64,000 bases of DNA from Anaerococcus prevotii DSM 20548 (GTDB taxonomy: Bacteria; Bacillota; Clostridia; Tissierellales; Peptoniphilaceae), in assembly GCF_000024105.1 (NCBI RefSeq), contig NC_013171.1, positions 1,670,501-1,734,500 of the forward strand, given 5' to 3'. Shown here in pieces: positions 16,889-26,777 of the stretch. The stretch's first letter is position 1; every line of letters begins with the position of its first letter. Position numbers and translations under genes: made by a program. A model generated the notes under the pieces. The model was not told where the DNA came from, did not search any database, and saw only the letters and a program-made list of their open reading frames with translations.

Positions 16889-17368
16889 CTAAGCTTTTTT
16901 AGATGGGTTGTCCCATTTTTTAGTTTCGATCACATCGATTGTGCCGCCGGCATTTTCGATCTTCTCTACCGCTGATTTAGTAAATTTGTGAGCTTTTACT
17001 GTAAGCTTTTTGTTAAGTTCTCCATCTCCAAGAATCTTAACACCTGCTTTAGCTTTGTTTTTATTTAAGAATTTGTTTGCAAATAATAATTCTGGTGTTA
17101 CTTCTGTTCCATCTTCAAAAGCATTTAGTGTTTCAACGTTGATTGTTTCGTAATACTTTCTGTTGATGTTTCTAAAACCTCTCTTTGGAAGTCTTCTGTA
17201 TAAAGGCATTTGGCCACCCTCGAAGCCTGGTCTTACTCCACCACCACTTCTTGAGTTTTGTCCGTCTTGTCCACGTCCTGCACGAGTTCCGTTTCCACTA
17301 CCTGGACCTCTACCTTTTCTTTTGCCCTTTTTTAACTTCTCATTAGGTTGTAATTCATGTAGTTTCAT
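16889..17368 (-). CDS. rplO: 50S ribosomal protein L15
   Basis: L15 is an early large-subunit assembly protein. The 159-residue protein has the glycine- and arginine-rich extension ([18 protein letters not shown]) followed by [15 protein letters not shown]. It sits between rpmD and secY. A Lys-rich C-terminal tail slightly exceeds the common length. Confidence 0.98.
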   Translation of the reverse strand: MKLHELQPNEKLKKGKRKGRGPGSGNGTRAGRGQDGQNSRSGGGVRPGFEGGQMPLYRRLPKRGFRNINRKYYETINVETLNAFEDGTEVTPELLFANKFLNKNKAKAGVKILGDGELNKKLTVKAHKFTKSAVEKIENAGGTIDVIETKKWDNPSKKA

Positions 17369-17378
17369 CTTACACCCC

Positions 17379-17561
17379 TTAGTCTAATTCTTTAACGTCA
17401 ACCATGAATGATACCTTATTGATCATTCCTCTTGTTGCGTTATTATCTTCTTTTGTAACAGTTTGACCGATTTTCTTAAGGCCAAGTGCTTTACATGTTG
17501 CGATCTGTCCATCTTTTCTACCGATAAAAGATCTTTTTAATGTGATTTCAAGTTTCGCCAT
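17379..17561 (-). CDS. rpmD: 50S ribosomal protein L30
   Basis: This short 60-residue bacterial form starts [19 protein letters not shown] and continues [15 protein letters not shown], the canonical L30 core. It lies between rpsE and rplO with gaps of about ten bases. Confidence 0.97.
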   Translation of the reverse strand: MAKLEITLKRSFIGRKDGQIATCKALGLKKIGQTVTKEDNNATRGMINKVSFMVDVKELD

Positions 17562-17571
17562 TTTACTCTCC

Positions 17572-18081
17572 TTAATAATCGAATTCTTCTACCGATTTGC
17601 CACGAAGTCTTGCAACTTCTTCAACAGTCTTCATGCTAGCGAAACCTTCGATACAAGCATTGATAATGTTTCTTGGGTTTGATGAACCTAAGTTTTTAGC
17701 TCTGATATCTTTATATCCAGCAAGTTCACAGATAGCACGAACAGGGCCACCAGCGATGATTCCTGTACCTTCTTTAGCAGGCATTAGTAGAACCTTTCCG
17801 CTTGCTTTTGCTCCGTGAATTCTGTGAGGAATTGTAGTTCCTACTATTGGAACATTAATCATGTGCTTTTTAGCATCTTCACTAGCTTTTCTAATAGCTT
17901 CAGGTACTTCTGTAGCCTTACCAGTTCCGATTCCAACATAACCATTACCATTTCCAACAACTACTAGGGCTGAAAATCTAATGTTACGTCCACCCTTTAC
18001 AGTTTTTGCAACTCTGTTTATAGCAACTACTCTGTCTTCGAGGTTTAGCTTTTCTACTTCACTTCTTAATAAATAATTCAT
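17572..18081 (-). CDS. rpsE: 30S ribosomal protein S5
   Basis: S5 contributes to translational accuracy and mRNA unwinding at the entry channel. The 169-residue protein has the double-stranded-RNA-binding-like N-terminal domain ([19 protein letters not shown]) and the C-terminal domain with [18 protein letters not shown]. It lies between rplR and rpmD. Confidence 0.98.
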   Translation of the reverse strand: MNYLLRSEVEKLNLEDRVVAINRVAKTVKGGRNIRFSALVVVGNGNGYVGIGTGKATEVPEAIRKASEDAKKHMINVPIVGTTIPHRIHGAKASGKVLLMPAKEGTGIIAGGPVRAICELAGYKDIRAKNLGSSNPRNIINACIEGFASMKTVEEVARLRGKSVEEFDY

Positions 18082-18096
18082 CTAATACCTCCTCAA

Positions 18097-18462
18097 TTAA
18101 AATTTAAGACCAGCTTCTCTTGCCGCTTCAGCTAGGGCAGCAACTTTTCCGTGATATAGGTAGCCGTTTCTGTCAAATACTACAGTTTCGATTCCCTTAT
18201 CAGCACAAGCTTTTGCGATAGCAGCGCCAACTTTTTTAGCAGCTTCTATATTAGCGTTATTTTTAGCTCCGTCAGCTACCGATTCTTGTAGGGTGTTTGC
18301 ACTTGCTAGTGTAACGCCATTTACATCGTCAATAACTTGGGCATAAATGTTTGTGTTTGATTTGTATACGCTTAGTCTTGGTTTTTGAGGAGTTCCGCTT
18401 ACTTTAGCTCTTACTCTTTTTTTACGAGTTAAAAGTTTTTGTTGTTTTGTTTTTTTAGCCAT
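18097..18462 (-). CDS. rplR: 50S ribosomal protein L18
   Basis: L18 binds 5S rRNA with L5. The 121-residue protein has a basic N-terminus, [21 protein letters not shown], and ends with the conserved [21 protein letters not shown]. It lies between rplF and rpsE. Confidence 0.98.
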   Translation of the reverse strand: MAKKTKQQKLLTRKKRVRAKVSGTPQKPRLSVYKSNTNIYAQVIDDVNGVTLASANTLQESVADGAKNNANIEAAKKVGAAIAKACADKGIETVVFDRNGYLYHGKVAALAEAAREAGLKF

Positions 18463-18472
18463 TACTTATCTC

Positions 18473-19012
18473 CTACTTACCTGTTTTACCAACTTTACGT
18501 CTTACATGCTCATCAACGTATCTGATTCCCTTACCCTTGTATGGTTCAGGTTTTCTCCAGTTTCTAATGTTTGCAGCATGTTGACCTACTAATTGTTTGT
18601 TAATTCCCTTAACTACAATTGTTCTATCATTTGGCACTTCTACTTCGATTCCTTCAGGATCTGGCATTGTTACTTGGTGAGAGAAACCTAAGTTCATTAC
18701 TAGATTCTTTCCTTGTTTGTTTGCTCTATATCCTGTTCCTTCGATTTGAAGTGTTTTGCTATATCCTTCTGATACTCCAACTACAAGATTGTTAATTAGA
18801 GATCTGTATAAACCGTGATCGACGTTTTGTGCTTTTGTGTAGTTTTCTGGAATTGTAACTAAAAGTTCGTTTTCATTTAATTCTAGTCCTACATTCTTTG
18901 AAACTTCGAGGCTATCTTCGCCCTTAGGTCCCTTAACATTTACTGTGCGATCGTTAATTTCTATTGTTACTCCAGAAGGTATTTCAATTGGAAGTTTTCC
19001 TATTCTTGACAT
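18473..19012 (-). CDS. rplF: 50S ribosomal protein L6
   Basis: L6 lies near the factor-binding site of the large subunit. I start it at the ATG at 19012 (MSRIGKLPIEIPSGV), preceded by AAGGAGATATAT. An in-frame upstream ATG at 19051 would add 13 residues, run into rpsH and give an unlikely N-terminus. The 179-residue product has the two L6 repeats and the C-terminal KPEPYKGKGIRYVDEHVRRK. It lies ten bases downstream of rpsH. Confidence 0.98.
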   Translation of the reverse strand: MSRIGKLPIEIPSGVTIEINDRTVNVKGPKGEDSLEVSKNVGLELNENELLVTIPENYTKAQNVDHGLYRSLINNLVVGVSEGYSKTLQIEGTGYRANKQGKNLVMNLGFSHQVTMPDPEGIEVEVPNDRTIVVKGINKQLVGQHAANIRNWRKPEPYKGKGIRYVDEHVRRKVGKTGK

Positions 19013-19022
19013 ATATATCTCC

Positions 19023-19418
19023 TTACCATACGTAACAAATAACTTCGCCACCTACATTTTCACTTCTTGCAGCGCGATCAGTTAATAGTCCTTTTGATGT
19101 TGAAATGATTGCTGTTCCTAGTCCGTCAAGTACCTTTGGAACTTCATTTGCTTTTACATAAACTCTAAGTCCTGGTTTTGAAATTCTTCTAAGACCAGAG
19201 ATTACTTTCTCACCATTTTCAGTATATTTTAAATCAATTGTAAGAATACCTTGTTTGCCGTCTTCTTCTACGTTAAATCCTGTAATAAAGCCTTCATCAA
19301 GCAGAATTTGGGCAATAGCTTTTTTCTCATTAGAAGATGGTAATGAAACTTTTGAATGGTTTGCTTTGTTACCATTTCTGATTCTTGTTAGCATATCCGC
19401 TATTGGATCTGTCATCAT
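19023..19418 (-). CDS. rpsH: 30S ribosomal protein S8
   Basis: S8 is a primary 16S rRNA-binding protein and, in E. coli, the repressor of the spc operon. The 131-residue protein starts [19 protein letters not shown]; the second Met (MTDP) may be the true first residue. It ends with [20 protein letters not shown] and ICYVW. It lies between rpsZ and rplF. Confidence 0.98.
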   Translation of the reverse strand: MMTDPIADMLTRIRNGNKANHSKVSLPSSNEKKAIAQILLDEGFITGFNVEEDGKQGILTIDLKYTENGEKVISGLRRISKPGLRVYVKANEVPKVLDGLGTAIISTSKGLLTDRAARSENVGGEVICYVW

Positions 19419-19436
19419 AATATTATTCCCCCTTAA

Positions 19437-19622
19437 TTACCAGCTTGCTTTTCTTACTCCTGGAATTTGTCCATTATTTGCAAGTTCTCTAAAGCAAATA
19501 CGGCAGATTCCATACTTTCTTAAGTAGCCGTGTGGTCTTCCACAAAGTTTACATCTTGTATATTCTCTTGTGGAGAATTTTTGTTTTCTTTGTTGTTTAG
19601 CTCTTAGTGACTTTTTAGCCAT
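19437..19622 (-). CDS. rpsZ: 30S ribosomal protein S14, type Z (zinc-binding)
   Basis: This is the short 61-residue zinc form of S14. The ligands are visible as CKLC and CRIC on either side of [12 protein letters not shown]. The type Z form is usual in Gram-positive spc operons. It sits between rplE and rpsH. Confidence 0.97.
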   Translation of the reverse strand: MAKKSLRAKQQRKQKFSTREYTRCKLCGRPHGYLRKYGICRICFRELANNGQIPGVRKASW

Positions 19623-19635
19623 TTTTGCTCCTTAA

Positions 19636-20178
19636 TTATTTTCTAAATGGCATTCCCATTAATTCTAAGAATGCTTTTGCTTCTTCGTCTGTTTCAGCTG
19701 TAGTAACTATGCTGATATCCATACCATGTAGGAAGTCTACATCATCATATTTGATTTCAGGGAAGATTAGTTGTTCCTTGATACCTAATGAATAGTTTCC
19801 ACGTCCGTCAAAGCTGTTTGGATTAATTCCTCTGAAGTCTCTTACACGTGGTAGAGAAATTGAGATAAGTTTGTCCAAGAAGTCATACATTTTTTCTCTT
19901 CTTAGAGTTACTTTTGTACCAATTGCTTGACCTTCTCTAAGTTTGAAGTTAGCTACAGATTTCTTTGCCTTTAGTTCTATTGGTCTTTGACCTGTGATTA
20001 ATGCAAGTTCATCTTTTGCAGCATTTAGAAGATTTTGGTTATCTTTTGCTTCACCTAGTCCTACGTTTATAACAATCTTAGTAAGTTTTGGTACTTGGTG
20101 AACATTTTCGTATCCGAATTGTTCAGTAAGTTTGCCAACAACTTCGTTTTGATATTTTTCTTTTAATCTACTTGTCAT
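19636..20178 (-). CDS. rplE: 50S ribosomal protein L5
   Basis: L5 binds 5S rRNA and contacts S13 across the subunit interface. The 180-residue protein has [37 protein letters not shown] and [19 protein letters not shown], all canonical. It lies between rplX and rpsZ. Confidence 0.98.
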   Translation of the reverse strand: MTSRLKEKYQNEVVGKLTEQFGYENVHQVPKLTKIVINVGLGEAKDNQNLLNAAKDELALITGQRPIELKAKKSVANFKLREGQAIGTKVTLRREKMYDFLDKLISISLPRVRDFRGINPNSFDGRGNYSLGIKEQLIFPEIKYDDVDFLHGMDISIVTTAETDEEAKAFLELMGMPFRK

Positions 20179-20193
20179 AATATCTCCTTTGAA

Positions 20194-20502
20194 CTAGTCG
20201 AATTTTTCTTCTGTTTTAGTAGATACACGAACTTTTTTGCCATCTACAAACTCTACTCTAGTTCTAACACCTTTTTTAAGTTCTTCTGAGTATAGAAGTA
20301 CTTTAGAAGCATCGATTGGACATTCTTTCTCGAGTCTTCCGCTTTCAGCCCCCATTTGTGTTGGCTTTTGGTGTTTAATTCTAATATTTGCACCTTCGAC
20401 TATTACTTTTCCTTCTTTTGGTAGGGCCTTTACTACTTCGCCTACATGTCCTTTATATTCACCTGATATTATTTGGACTTTATCGCCTTTTTTAATGTGC
20501 AT
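20194..20502 (-). CDS. rplX: 50S ribosomal protein L24
   Basis: L24 initiates large-subunit assembly. The 102-residue protein begins with a KOW motif (IKKGDKVQIISGEYKGHVG) and has IRIKHQKPTQ further on. It lies between rplN and rplE. Confidence 0.98.
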   Translation of the reverse strand: MHIKKGDKVQIISGEYKGHVGEVVKALPKEGKVIVEGANIRIKHQKPTQMGAESGRLEKECPIDASKVLLYSEELKKGVRTRVEFVDGKKVRVSTKTEEKFD

Positions 20503-20511
20503 ATAATCCTC

Positions 20512-20880
20512 CTATAATACTTCCGGTGCAAGTGAGATGATTCTCATGAATCCTTCACTTCTTAGCTCTCTAGTAACTGGTCCAAAAATTCTTGTTCCAA
20601 CTGGGCTTAAGTCGTCTTTGATAACTACTGCTGCGTTTTCATCAAATCTGATTGATGATCCGTCATTTCTCTTAAGACCTCTCTTTGATCTAACTATAAC
20701 GGCTTTAACAACAGCACCTTTTTTTACCGCTGCTCCGGGTGTTGCACTTTTAACTGAACAAACCACAACGTCTCCGATATTAGAATATCTTCTTCCAGTT
20801 CCTCCAAGAACTTTGATTACTGAAAGTTCTCTTGCTCCGGAGTTATCTGCAACTCTCATACGAGTTTCTTGTTGTATCAT
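20512..20880 (-). CDS. rplN: 50S ribosomal protein L14
   Basis: L14 forms intersubunit bridges. The 122-residue protein starts [18 protein letters not shown] and includes [19 protein letters not shown] and [13 protein letters not shown], the canonical L14 segments. It is the first gene after rpsQ. Confidence 0.98.
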   Translation of the reverse strand: MIQQETRMRVADNSGARELSVIKVLGGTGRRYSNIGDVVVCSVKSATPGAAVKKGAVVKAVIVRSKRGLKRNDGSSIRFDENAAVVIKDDLSPVGTRIFGPVTRELRSEGFMRIISLAPEVL

Positions 20881-20899
20881 AATAATCTCCTATATCTAA

Positions 20900-21160
20900 T
20901 TAAACAATTTCTGCTGCTTGGCTTACGCGAACGAGTCTCCATCTTTTTGTTTTAGATAGTGGTCTTGTTTCCATTATTACAACTGTATCGCCAACTTTAG
21001 CCTCATTTAGTTCATCATGAGCTTTGTATTTCTTGCTTCTGTTAATTCTTTTTTTGTACACTGGGTGTTGGATCTTTTCTTCAACTAAAACTGATATAGT
21101 TTTATCCATTGAATCAGATACGACAACGCCTTTAAGTACGTGTCTTCTATTTCTTTCCAT
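20900..21160 (-). CDS. rpsQ: 30S ribosomal protein S17
   Basis: S17 is an OB-fold 16S rRNA-binding protein. The 86-residue sequence includes [19 protein letters not shown] and [20 protein letters not shown], typical of the family. It follows rpmC by five bases. Confidence 0.98.
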   Translation of the reverse strand: MERNRRHVLKGVVVSDSMDKTISVLVEEKIQHPVYKKRINRSKKYKAHDELNEAKVGDTVVIMETRPLSKTKRWRLVRVSQAAEIV

Positions 21161-21165
21161 GAAAC

Positions 21166-21372
21166 TTAAGCCTCCCTATTTAAATTAAGCTTTCTTTCTG
21201 TTTGGATTGTCTTAACTCTAGCTATATCTCTTTTAACAGAACCTATAGCTGATGGATTTTCAAGTTGTCCTGTTGCAAGTCTAAAACGAAGATTGAAAAG
21301 CTCACTTTGTAAATCATATAATTGTTTATCTAAGTCTTGGTCTGATAAATTTCTGATTTCTGCTACTTTCAT
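21166..21372 (-). CDS. rpmC: 50S ribosomal protein L29
   Basis: L29 is a small helical protein beside the exit tunnel. The 68-residue sequence contains [20 protein letters not shown] and a short tail. It starts two bases after rplP ends. Confidence 0.97.
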   Translation of the reverse strand: MKVAEIRNLSDQDLDKQLYDLQSELFNLRFRLATGQLENPSAIGSVKRDIARVKTIQTERKLNLNREA

Positions 21373-21374
21373 CC

Positions 21375-21803
21375 TTATTCCTCCGTACCTGTAACTTCAA
21401 GTCTTTGGATGAATTTTGTCTTGATTGGAAGTTTTTGCGCTGCAAGTCTCATAGCTTCTCTAGCAACCTCTTCACTAACACCACTCATCTCAAATAATAC
21501 TCTACCTGGTTTTACTACAGCAACCCAATATTCTGGAGCACCTTTACCAGATCCCATTCTTACTTCTGCTGGTTTCTTAGAAACTGGCTTGTCTGGAAAT
21601 ACTTTGATCCAAATATTTCCGCCTCTTTTGATATATCTTGTCATCGCACGACGAGCAGCCTCGATTTGGTTAGCTGTCATCCAAGTAGATTCTACTGCTT
21701 GAAGACCGTATTCACCATAAGTAAGTTCATTACCCTTGTGAGCGTAACCTTTCATTCTGCCTCTATGTTGTCTACGATATTTAACTCTTTTAGGCATTAA
21801 CAT
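21375..21803 (-). CDS. rplP: 50S ribosomal protein L16
   Basis: L16 helps position tRNA in the A site. The 142-residue protein starts [25 protein letters not shown] seven bases upstream supports the first ATG over the third-codon ATG. It contains [20 protein letters not shown] and [18 protein letters not shown]. It lies between rpsC and rpmC. Confidence 0.98.
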   Translation of the reverse strand: MLMPKRVKYRRQHRGRMKGYAHKGNELTYGEYGLQAVESTWMTANQIEAARRAMTRYIKRGGNIWIKVFPDKPVSKKPAEVRMGSGKGAPEYWVAVVKPGRVLFEMSGVSEEVAREAMRLAAQKLPIKTKFIQRLEVTGTEE

Positions 21804-21839
21804 AATAATTCTCTCCTAATTCTTTAAATAGCGATATCC

Positions 21840-22556
21840 TTATTTATTATTTGGACGTCTATTATTTCTTCTTCTTCTGTTGTTTCTTGGTTGTTTCATC
21901 TTTGGTTCTCTTTGAGCCTTTTCTCCTGGAAGAACTTCGCCCTTGTAGATCCATACTTTACAACCAATCTTACCGTATTCTGTATCAGCTTCAGCAAATC
22001 CGTAGTCAATGTTTGCTCTTAGTGTTTGAAGTGGGATTGTTCCTTCTGAATATCCTTCGCTTCTAGCCATATCAGCTCCACCAAGTCTACCAGATACCAT
22101 TGTCTTGATACCCTTAGCTCCTGCTCTCATTGTTCTTTGCATAGATTGTTTCATAGCACGTCTGAAAGCAACTCTGTTTTCTAGTTGGTTTGCAATATTT
22201 TCAGCTACAAGTTGAGCAGAAAGATCTTGGTATTTGATCTCTTCAACATTGATGATGATTCTTCTACCTGGAGCAACTTTTTCAAGTTTTTTCTTAAGTT
22301 CTTCAACTCCAGATCCACCTTTTCCGATTACCATTCCTGGTTTTCCAGCAAATACTGTAATCTTAAGGTTGTTTACTGCTCTTTCTATTTCTATATCAGA
22401 AATACCTGCATCGTATACTTCTTTTTTAACTATTTTTCTGATGTTATAATCTTCAACTAATAGATCTGAGAAATCTTTCTTGTCTGCGAACCATTTTGAA
22501 TCCCAGTCCTTGATAACACCTACTCTAAATCCTTTTGGGTTTACTTTTTGGCCCAT
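21840..22556 (-). CDS. rpsC: 30S ribosomal protein S3
   Basis: S3 forms part of the mRNA entry channel. The 238-residue protein starts [20 protein letters not shown], has a KH domain ([19 protein letters not shown]) and the C-terminal domain with [17 protein letters not shown]. It ends in a very basic Asn/Arg-rich tail. It lies one base downstream of rplV. Confidence 0.98.
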   Translation of the reverse strand: MGQKVNPKGFRVGVIKDWDSKWFADKKDFSDLLVEDYNIRKIVKKEVYDAGISDIEIERAVNNLKITVFAGKPGMVIGKGGSGVEELKKKLEKVAPGRRIIINVEEIKYQDLSAQLVAENIANQLENRVAFRRAMKQSMQRTMRAGAKGIKTMVSGRLGGADMARSEGYSEGTIPLQTLRANIDYGFAEADTEYGKIGCKVWIYKGEVLPGEKAQREPKMKQPRNNRRRRNNRRPNNK

Positions 22557-22557
22557 C

Positions 22558-22905
22558 TTATTCCTCCGTATCTTCTATATCTGCTAGTACTACGCCGATA
22601 TGACTTGATCTTTTTAGTATTGGATATGCAGCTCCTTTAGCCTTTGGATGCCATCTTTTCATTGTTGGTGCATCGTTAGCGTAAGCTTTTTTGACATAAA
22701 GATTAGCTCTATCAAGTCCGTTGTTGTTTTCAGCATTGGCAATTGCACTTTTTAGTACGTCTGAAAGAAGTCTTGCACCTTTTTTGTTTGTAAATCTTAA
22801 GATATTAAGTGCTTCGTCTACTTGTTTGCCTCTAATTTCTCTAGCTATATAATGTACTTTAAGAGGAGAAATTCTTTGATATTTAGCTATTGCTTTAACT
22901 TCCAT
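22558..22905 (-). CDS. rplV: 50S ribosomal protein L22
   Basis: L22 lines the exit tunnel, and its hairpin loop is a macrolide-resistance site. The 115-residue protein has [20 protein letters not shown] and the loop region [20 protein letters not shown]. It lies between rpsS and rpsC. Confidence 0.98.
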   Translation of the reverse strand: MEVKAIAKYQRISPLKVHYIAREIRGKQVDEALNILRFTNKKGARLLSDVLKSAIANAENNNGLDRANLYVKKAYANDAPTMKRWHPKAKGAAYPILKRSSHIGVVLADIEDTEE

Positions 22906-22914
22906 TACTCTCTC

Positions 22915-23202
22915 CTATCTCACTTTGCTTTTAGCTTCAGTAGCCTTCTTAGCGTGGCCTCTGAATGTTCTTGTTGGTACGAACTCGCCTAGCTTGTGTC
23001 CTACCATATCTTCAGTAATATATATTGGAACATGCTTTCTACCGTCGTGAACTGCGATAGTGTGTTCTACAAATTCAGGGAATATTGTAGAACGTCTTGA
23101 CCATGTTCTTATAACTTTTTTCTCATTTTTTTCATTTAATTCGTCAACTTTTTTCATTAAATGATCATCGACAAATGGTCCTTTTTTAATAGATCTTGCC
23201 AT
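22915..23202 (-). CDS. rpsS: 30S ribosomal protein S19
   Basis: S19 lies in the head of the 30S subunit with S13. The 95-residue protein begins [19 protein letters not shown] and has the conserved [17 protein letters not shown]. It lies between rplB and rplV. Confidence 0.98.
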   Translation of the reverse strand: MARSIKKGPFVDDHLMKKVDELNEKNEKKVIRTWSRRSTIFPEFVEHTIAVHDGRKHVPIYITEDMVGHKLGEFVPTRTFRGHAKKATEAKSKVR

Positions 23203-23211
23203 TATATCCCC

Positions 23212-24045
23212 CTATTTTTCGTTTCTTCTTCTTACGATGTAAGCTTCAGATTGTTTTTTAGTGTTTCTTGTCTTAACACCCATAGCCTTCTTACCCCATG
23301 GTGTCATTGGGCTTGGTCTACCGATTGGTGTTCTACCTTCACCACCACCGTGTGGATGGTCAACAGGGTTCATTACAGATCCTCTTACGTGAGGTCTTCT
23401 TCCCATATATCTGCTCTTTCCAGCCTTACCAACTCTGATAAGTTCGTGTTCTGAGTTTCCTACAACTCCTACTGTAGCCTTGCAGTTTAGGTGGATCATT
23501 CTCATCTCACCTGATGGAAGTCTTAGTGTTGCGAAGTTTCCTTCTTTAGCCATAAGTTGAGCACCAACACCAGCACTTCTTACAAGAACTGCTCCTCTTC
23601 CTGCTCTAAGTTCTACATTGTGGATTGTTGTACCTACTGGGATATCTTTAAGTTCAAGTGCGTTACCTGCTTTGATATCTGCTTCAGATCCTGATTCGAT
23701 TACATCTCCTACCTTAAGTCCTTTTGGAGCAAGGATGTATCTTTTTTCTCCATCAGCATAAGCAACTAGGGCTATATTTGCAGATCTATTTGGATCGTAT
23801 TCTATAGTTTTAACTCTTGCTGGGATATTATCTTTATCTCTTTTGAAGTCGATTATTCTATATCTTCTCTTAACTCCGCCACCACGGAATCTAACTGTTG
23901 TTCTACCTGTGTTGTTTCTACCACCTTTAGATTTAAGATCAACTGTAAGACTTTTTTCTGGTCTGTCTGTAGTTATTTCTTCGAATGTTGAAACAGACAT
24001 ATTTCTATGACCGTTTGAAGATGGTTTTAATTTTCTAATAGCCAT
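23212..24045 (-). CDS. rplB: 50S ribosomal protein L2
   Basis: L2 is required for subunit joining and lies near the peptidyl-transferase centre. The 277-residue protein has the OB and SH3-like domains. The conserved histidine loop is present in [18 protein letters not shown]. It lies between rplW and rpsS. Confidence 0.98.
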   Translation of the reverse strand: MAIRKLKPSSNGHRNMSVSTFEEITTDRPEKSLTVDLKSKGGRNNTGRTTVRFRGGGVKRRYRIIDFKRDKDNIPARVKTIEYDPNRSANIALVAYADGEKRYILAPKGLKVGDVIESGSEADIKAGNALELKDIPVGTTIHNVELRAGRGAVLVRSAGVGAQLMAKEGNFATLRLPSGEMRMIHLNCKATVGVVGNSEHELIRVGKAGKSRYMGRRPHVRGSVMNPVDHPHGGGEGRTPIGRPSPMTPWGKKAMGVKTRNTKKQSEAYIVRRRNEK

Positions 24046-24056
24046 TTAAACCCTCC

Positions 24057-24350
24057 TTATAGTCCATCGAAGTATTCAATTTCTGCACTATCTTCTGTTA
24101 AAGTAACGATAGCTTTTTTCCAGTCAGCTCTTTTACCATATCCGTATCTTGTTCTTACAGATTTTCCAGTATAGTTCATAGTTCTTACATTTTTAACTTT
24201 AACTCCGTCAAAAATAGCTTCTACTGCAGCTTTAATTTCTGGTTTGTTTGCATCCTTGTCTACTTCAAAGGTGTACTTGTTCTCGTCAAGCATTTCCATG
24301 CTTTTTTCTGTGATTATTGGTCTTTTGATTATTTCGTAAGGTGATCTCAT
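24057..24350 (-). CDS. rplW: 50S ribosomal protein L23
   Basis: L23 sits at the tunnel exit and docks trigger factor and SRP. The 97-residue protein starts [19 protein letters not shown] and includes [19 protein letters not shown]. Its start overlaps the rplD stop by one base. Confidence 0.98.
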   Translation of the reverse strand: MRSPYEIIKRPIITEKSMEMLDENKYTFEVDKDANKPEIKAAVEAIFDGVKVKNVRTMNYTGKSVRTRYGYGKRADWKKAIVTLTEDSAEIEYFDGL

Positions 24351-24973
24351 TAGATAAATACCTCCTCAAGCTTAGCAATCGCATCTTTTGTGATAACTAA
24401 CTTGTTGTGTCTTACTAAGTCGTAAACATTGATAAGGCTTGCTGATGCAACATCTACGCCTTCGATATTTCTAAATGATCTGTATACATTGTTGTCATTT
24501 TCAGCTGTAACAACGTAAGCTTTCTTTCCAGCTTCTACTGCGTTAAGTACTGCAGCCGCTTCTTTTGTCTTGTTGTTTTCTAGCTTTAGATCATCTAGTA
24601 CGATTAGCTCTCCATCAACAACTTTTGATGTAAGAACTGAATATAATGCTTTTCTTCTTAGTTTCTTAGGAACTTTGTAGCTATAATCTCTTGGCTTTGG
24701 TGCAAATACAACTCCACCGCCTGTGTAGTGAGGAGCTCTGATTGAACCTTGACGAGCACGTCCTGTTCCTTTTTGTCTAAATGGTTTACGTCCACCACCA
24801 CGAACCTCTGAACGAGTTTTCGCAGATTGTGTACCTTGTCTTTTATTTGCTAGTTGGTTTTTAACTACTTCATAAACTGAATGTTCGCTTATTTCAGTAT
24901 TAAATAGAGTTTCGTTTAGCTCTAAAGAACCAACATTTTCTCCCTTAATGTTTAAAATATCTACTTTAGGCAT
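24350..24973 (-). CDS. rplD: 50S ribosomal protein L4
   Basis: L4 has an extended loop in the exit tunnel; in E. coli it also represses the S10 operon. The 207-residue protein includes the loop region [20 protein letters not shown] followed by [15 protein letters not shown]. It lies between rplC and rplW. Confidence 0.98.
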   Translation of the reverse strand: MPKVDILNIKGENVGSLELNETLFNTEISEHSVYEVVKNQLANKRQGTQSAKTRSEVRGGGRKPFRQKGTGRARQGSIRAPHYTGGGVVFAPKPRDYSYKVPKKLRRKALYSVLTSKVVDGELIVLDDLKLENNKTKEAAAVLNAVEAGKKAYVVTAENDNNVYRSFRNIEGVDVASASLINVYDLVRHNKLVITKDAIAKLEEVFI

Positions 24974-24987
24974 TTATTCCTCCTTAA

Positions 24988-25617
24988 TTAGGCTTTGATA
25001 GCTTGTTTGATTTGAACAAGTCCGCCCTTAGGTCCTGGAACTCCACCTTTAACTAAGATGTAGTTATCTTCAACACTTACTTTAACAACTTCAATGTTTT
25101 GGACAGTAACTCTTTCGTTACCCATTTTTCCTGAACCTTTTCTACCTTTGAAAACTCTTGCTGGGTCAGAACCTGCAGCTCTTGCACCTGCAACTCTGTG
25201 TGATTTTGAACCGTGGCTTGCTGGACCTCTTCCGTAGTTCCATCTTTTGATAGCGCCTTGAGTTCCCTTACCCTTGCTTGTAGCAACAACGTCAACTATG
25301 TCTCCAGCTTCAAATTGTTCAACTGTGATTGTATCTCCAAGATTTAATTCTGGAGTTTCCTCTCCAAAGTTGATCTCTCTTAGGAATCTCTTTGTGCTAG
25401 CGTTAGCCTTTTTGAAGTGTTCTCTTACTGGTTTTGTTACATTCTTTTCTTTCTTGTCCATGTAACCAACTTGGATTGCGTTGTAACCGTCAGTTTCTAC
25501 TGTTTTAACTTGTACAACTACGTTTTCGTCAGCTTTTAGGACAGTAACAGGAGTAATAACTCCATCTTCGTCGATGACTTGAGTCATGCCTACTTTTGTT
25601 GTAAATATACTCTTCAC
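24988..25617 (-). CDS. rplC: 50S ribosomal protein L3
   Basis: L3 starts large-subunit assembly and reaches the peptidyl-transferase centre. The 209-residue protein starts MKSIFTTKVGMTQVIDEDG and has KGKGTQGAIKRWNYGRGPAS, then GSDPARVFKGRKGSGKMG. It lies after rpsJ, separated by an 81-base gap that can fold into a hairpin. Confidence 0.98.
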   Translation of the reverse strand: MKSIFTTKVGMTQVIDEDGVITPVTVLKADENVVVQVKTVETDGYNAIQVGYMDKKEKNVTKPVREHFKKANASTKRFLREINFGEETPELNLGDTITVEQFEAGDIVDVVATSKGKGTQGAIKRWNYGRGPASHGSKSHRVAGARAAGSDPARVFKGRKGSGKMGNERVTVQNIEVVKVSVEDNYILVKGGVPGPKGGLVQIKQAIKA

Positions 25618-25640
25618 TGAGTACCTCCTTAATTACAGCG

Positions 25641-25690
25641 GATTGATGATCCTATCAATTCTTATTGATACGATTATCTTCAATCATCCT
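25641..25690 (-). promoter_or_regulatory. Hairpin in the rpsJ-rplC intercistronic gap
   Basis: Inner arms TATCAAT (25653-25659) and ATTGATA (25664-25670) form a perfect 7-bp stem. Flanking GATTGATGAT (25641-25650) pairs imperfectly with the ATCttCAATC segment just beyond it. No T-run follows on the minus strand, so it is not a terminator. It could affect mRNA processing or expression of rplC; that is inference. Confidence 0.4.
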
Positions 25691-25698
25691 AATTACAG

Positions 25699-26007
25699 TT
25701 ATAGTTTAATTTCGATGTCGACACCTGCAGGTAAGTTTAGTTTCTTAAGTGCGTCTAATGTCTTTGCATTAGGTCCTATGATGTCGATTAATCTCTTGTG
25801 TGTTCTTTGTTCAAACTGTTCTCTTGAGTCCTTGTATTTGTGAACCGCTCTTAAGATAGTAATTCTTTCTATCTCTGTTGGTAATGGAATTGGTCCACTT
25901 ACTTCGGCTCCTGATCTTTTAACCGCTTCTACGATTTTTTCTGCTGAGCTGTCGATTACTTCGTGATCGTATGCTCTTAGTCTAATTCTTATCTTTTGAT
26001 TAGCCAT
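25699..26007 (-). CDS. rpsJ: 30S ribosomal protein S10
   Basis: S10 is a head protein of the 30S subunit and a partner of NusB in antitermination. I start it at the ATG at 26007 ([19 protein letters not shown]) behind AGAGAGGAAAA. A longer in-frame start at 26076 would add 23 residues encoded by the leader. The 102-residue product has the canonical [18 protein letters not shown]. It is the first gene of the ribosomal supercluster. Confidence 0.98.
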   Translation of the reverse strand: MANQKIRIRLRAYDHEVIDSSAEKIVEAVKRSGAEVSGPIPLPTEIERITILRAVHKYKDSREQFEQRTHKRLIDIIGPNAKTLDALKKLNLPAGVDIEIKL

Positions 26008-26026
26008 TTTTCCTCTCTCTTTCTTT

Positions 26027-26042
26027 ACGCCCGTCCGGGCGT
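26027..26042 (-). promoter_or_regulatory. GC-rich hairpin in the S10 leader
   Basis: ACGCCCG (26027-26033) and CGGGCGT (26036-26042) form a 7-bp stem just upstream of the rpsJ ribosome binding site, in an otherwise AT-rich leader. No T-run follows. It may be a leader control element or a processing site; the function is inferred. Confidence 0.45.
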
Positions 26043-26155
26043 TTGATACTATTATTTGGAAATCGCTTAGGATCATTCCTAAACTTGCTAGGTGAAAGTT
26101 TCCTCATGTCTTTGGCCTAAGGCATAAGCAACATCTCACTTCACAGCACTTATAT

Positions 26156-26184
26156 ATACTACCTCAAAAACATTAATAAATCAA
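26156..26184 (-). promoter_or_regulatory. Sigma-A promoter of the S10 operon
   Basis: On the minus strand TTGATT (26179-26184) and TAGTAT (26156-26161) are spaced by 17 bases. This gives a leader of about 140 bases before rpsJ. Confidence 0.5.
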
Positions 26185-26777
26185 GTATTTTCTTAACTTT
26201 TTAAGCCAAAAAAATAACGACCTTCTCAAATAAATCGGTAGTTATATCTTATAGCTTTTAACTAGCTGTCTTTTAATATACTAGGATTATCATAAATTAC
26301 AAATTTTTTTCTTAAGTTTTTCGTGAAAATTTTTTATCAATCCTAAAATTATATTATATATAGTAGACATACAACTAGATTTCTCCACTTCGGTCGAAAT
26401 AAGGGGGGGGATTTGTTTAGTCTACAGTCTAAGGGTCTGACAGCCCCCTTATCTCGAGCGGAGCGAAGCGAAGTCGAGAGATCTCTGGTAGGTTTTTATG
26501 CCTTACTAAAATGAAAGAGATCCCTCCACTTCGGTCGACGGTAGCTTGCGGGCTCAACTCTAAAGACCTTCACCTCGCCAAGCCTCGATTAAGGTCTCCC
26601 ATCAGCTCACTCTGTTCGCTGTGGCCAGTACCATTAGTGATAAGGGAAGTGGAAGGGTGGGGCAGCATCCTCATTATCTCGAGATAAGTGTGGGTCAGAT
26701 CCCCCCTTCGGTCTAAATAAGGCTTATTTTATCTACTATCCCTACTCTCCGAAAAGAATCTTCTATATATATAAGGC
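26185..26777. repeat. Intergenic region with palindromic repeats, no gene seen
   Basis: Between the S10 promoter and the PPK2 gene there is no convincing coding sequence. At 26378-26408 a unit of the form TTTCTCCACTTCGGTCGAAA-TAAGGGGG is followed by its inverted, imperfect copy at 26444-26486. Between them lie about 35 bases containing GTCTACAGTCTAAG (26420-26433). Further half-units occur near 26518-26540 and 26698-26722. A run of eight G lies at 26403-26410. The same GTCTACAGTCTAAG and related arms recur at 29230-29585, so this is a dispersed repeat family. Confidence 0.65.

Noticed and set aside
19013-19051. N-terminal extension of rplF
   Set aside because: The upstream ATG lies inside rpsH and lacks a ribosome binding site; the internal MSRIGKLP start has AAGGAG and matches the family.
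26008-26076. N-terminal extension of rpsJ
   Set aside because: The extension encodes the GC-rich leader hairpin and is not conserved in S10; the MANQKIRI start has a good ribosome binding site.
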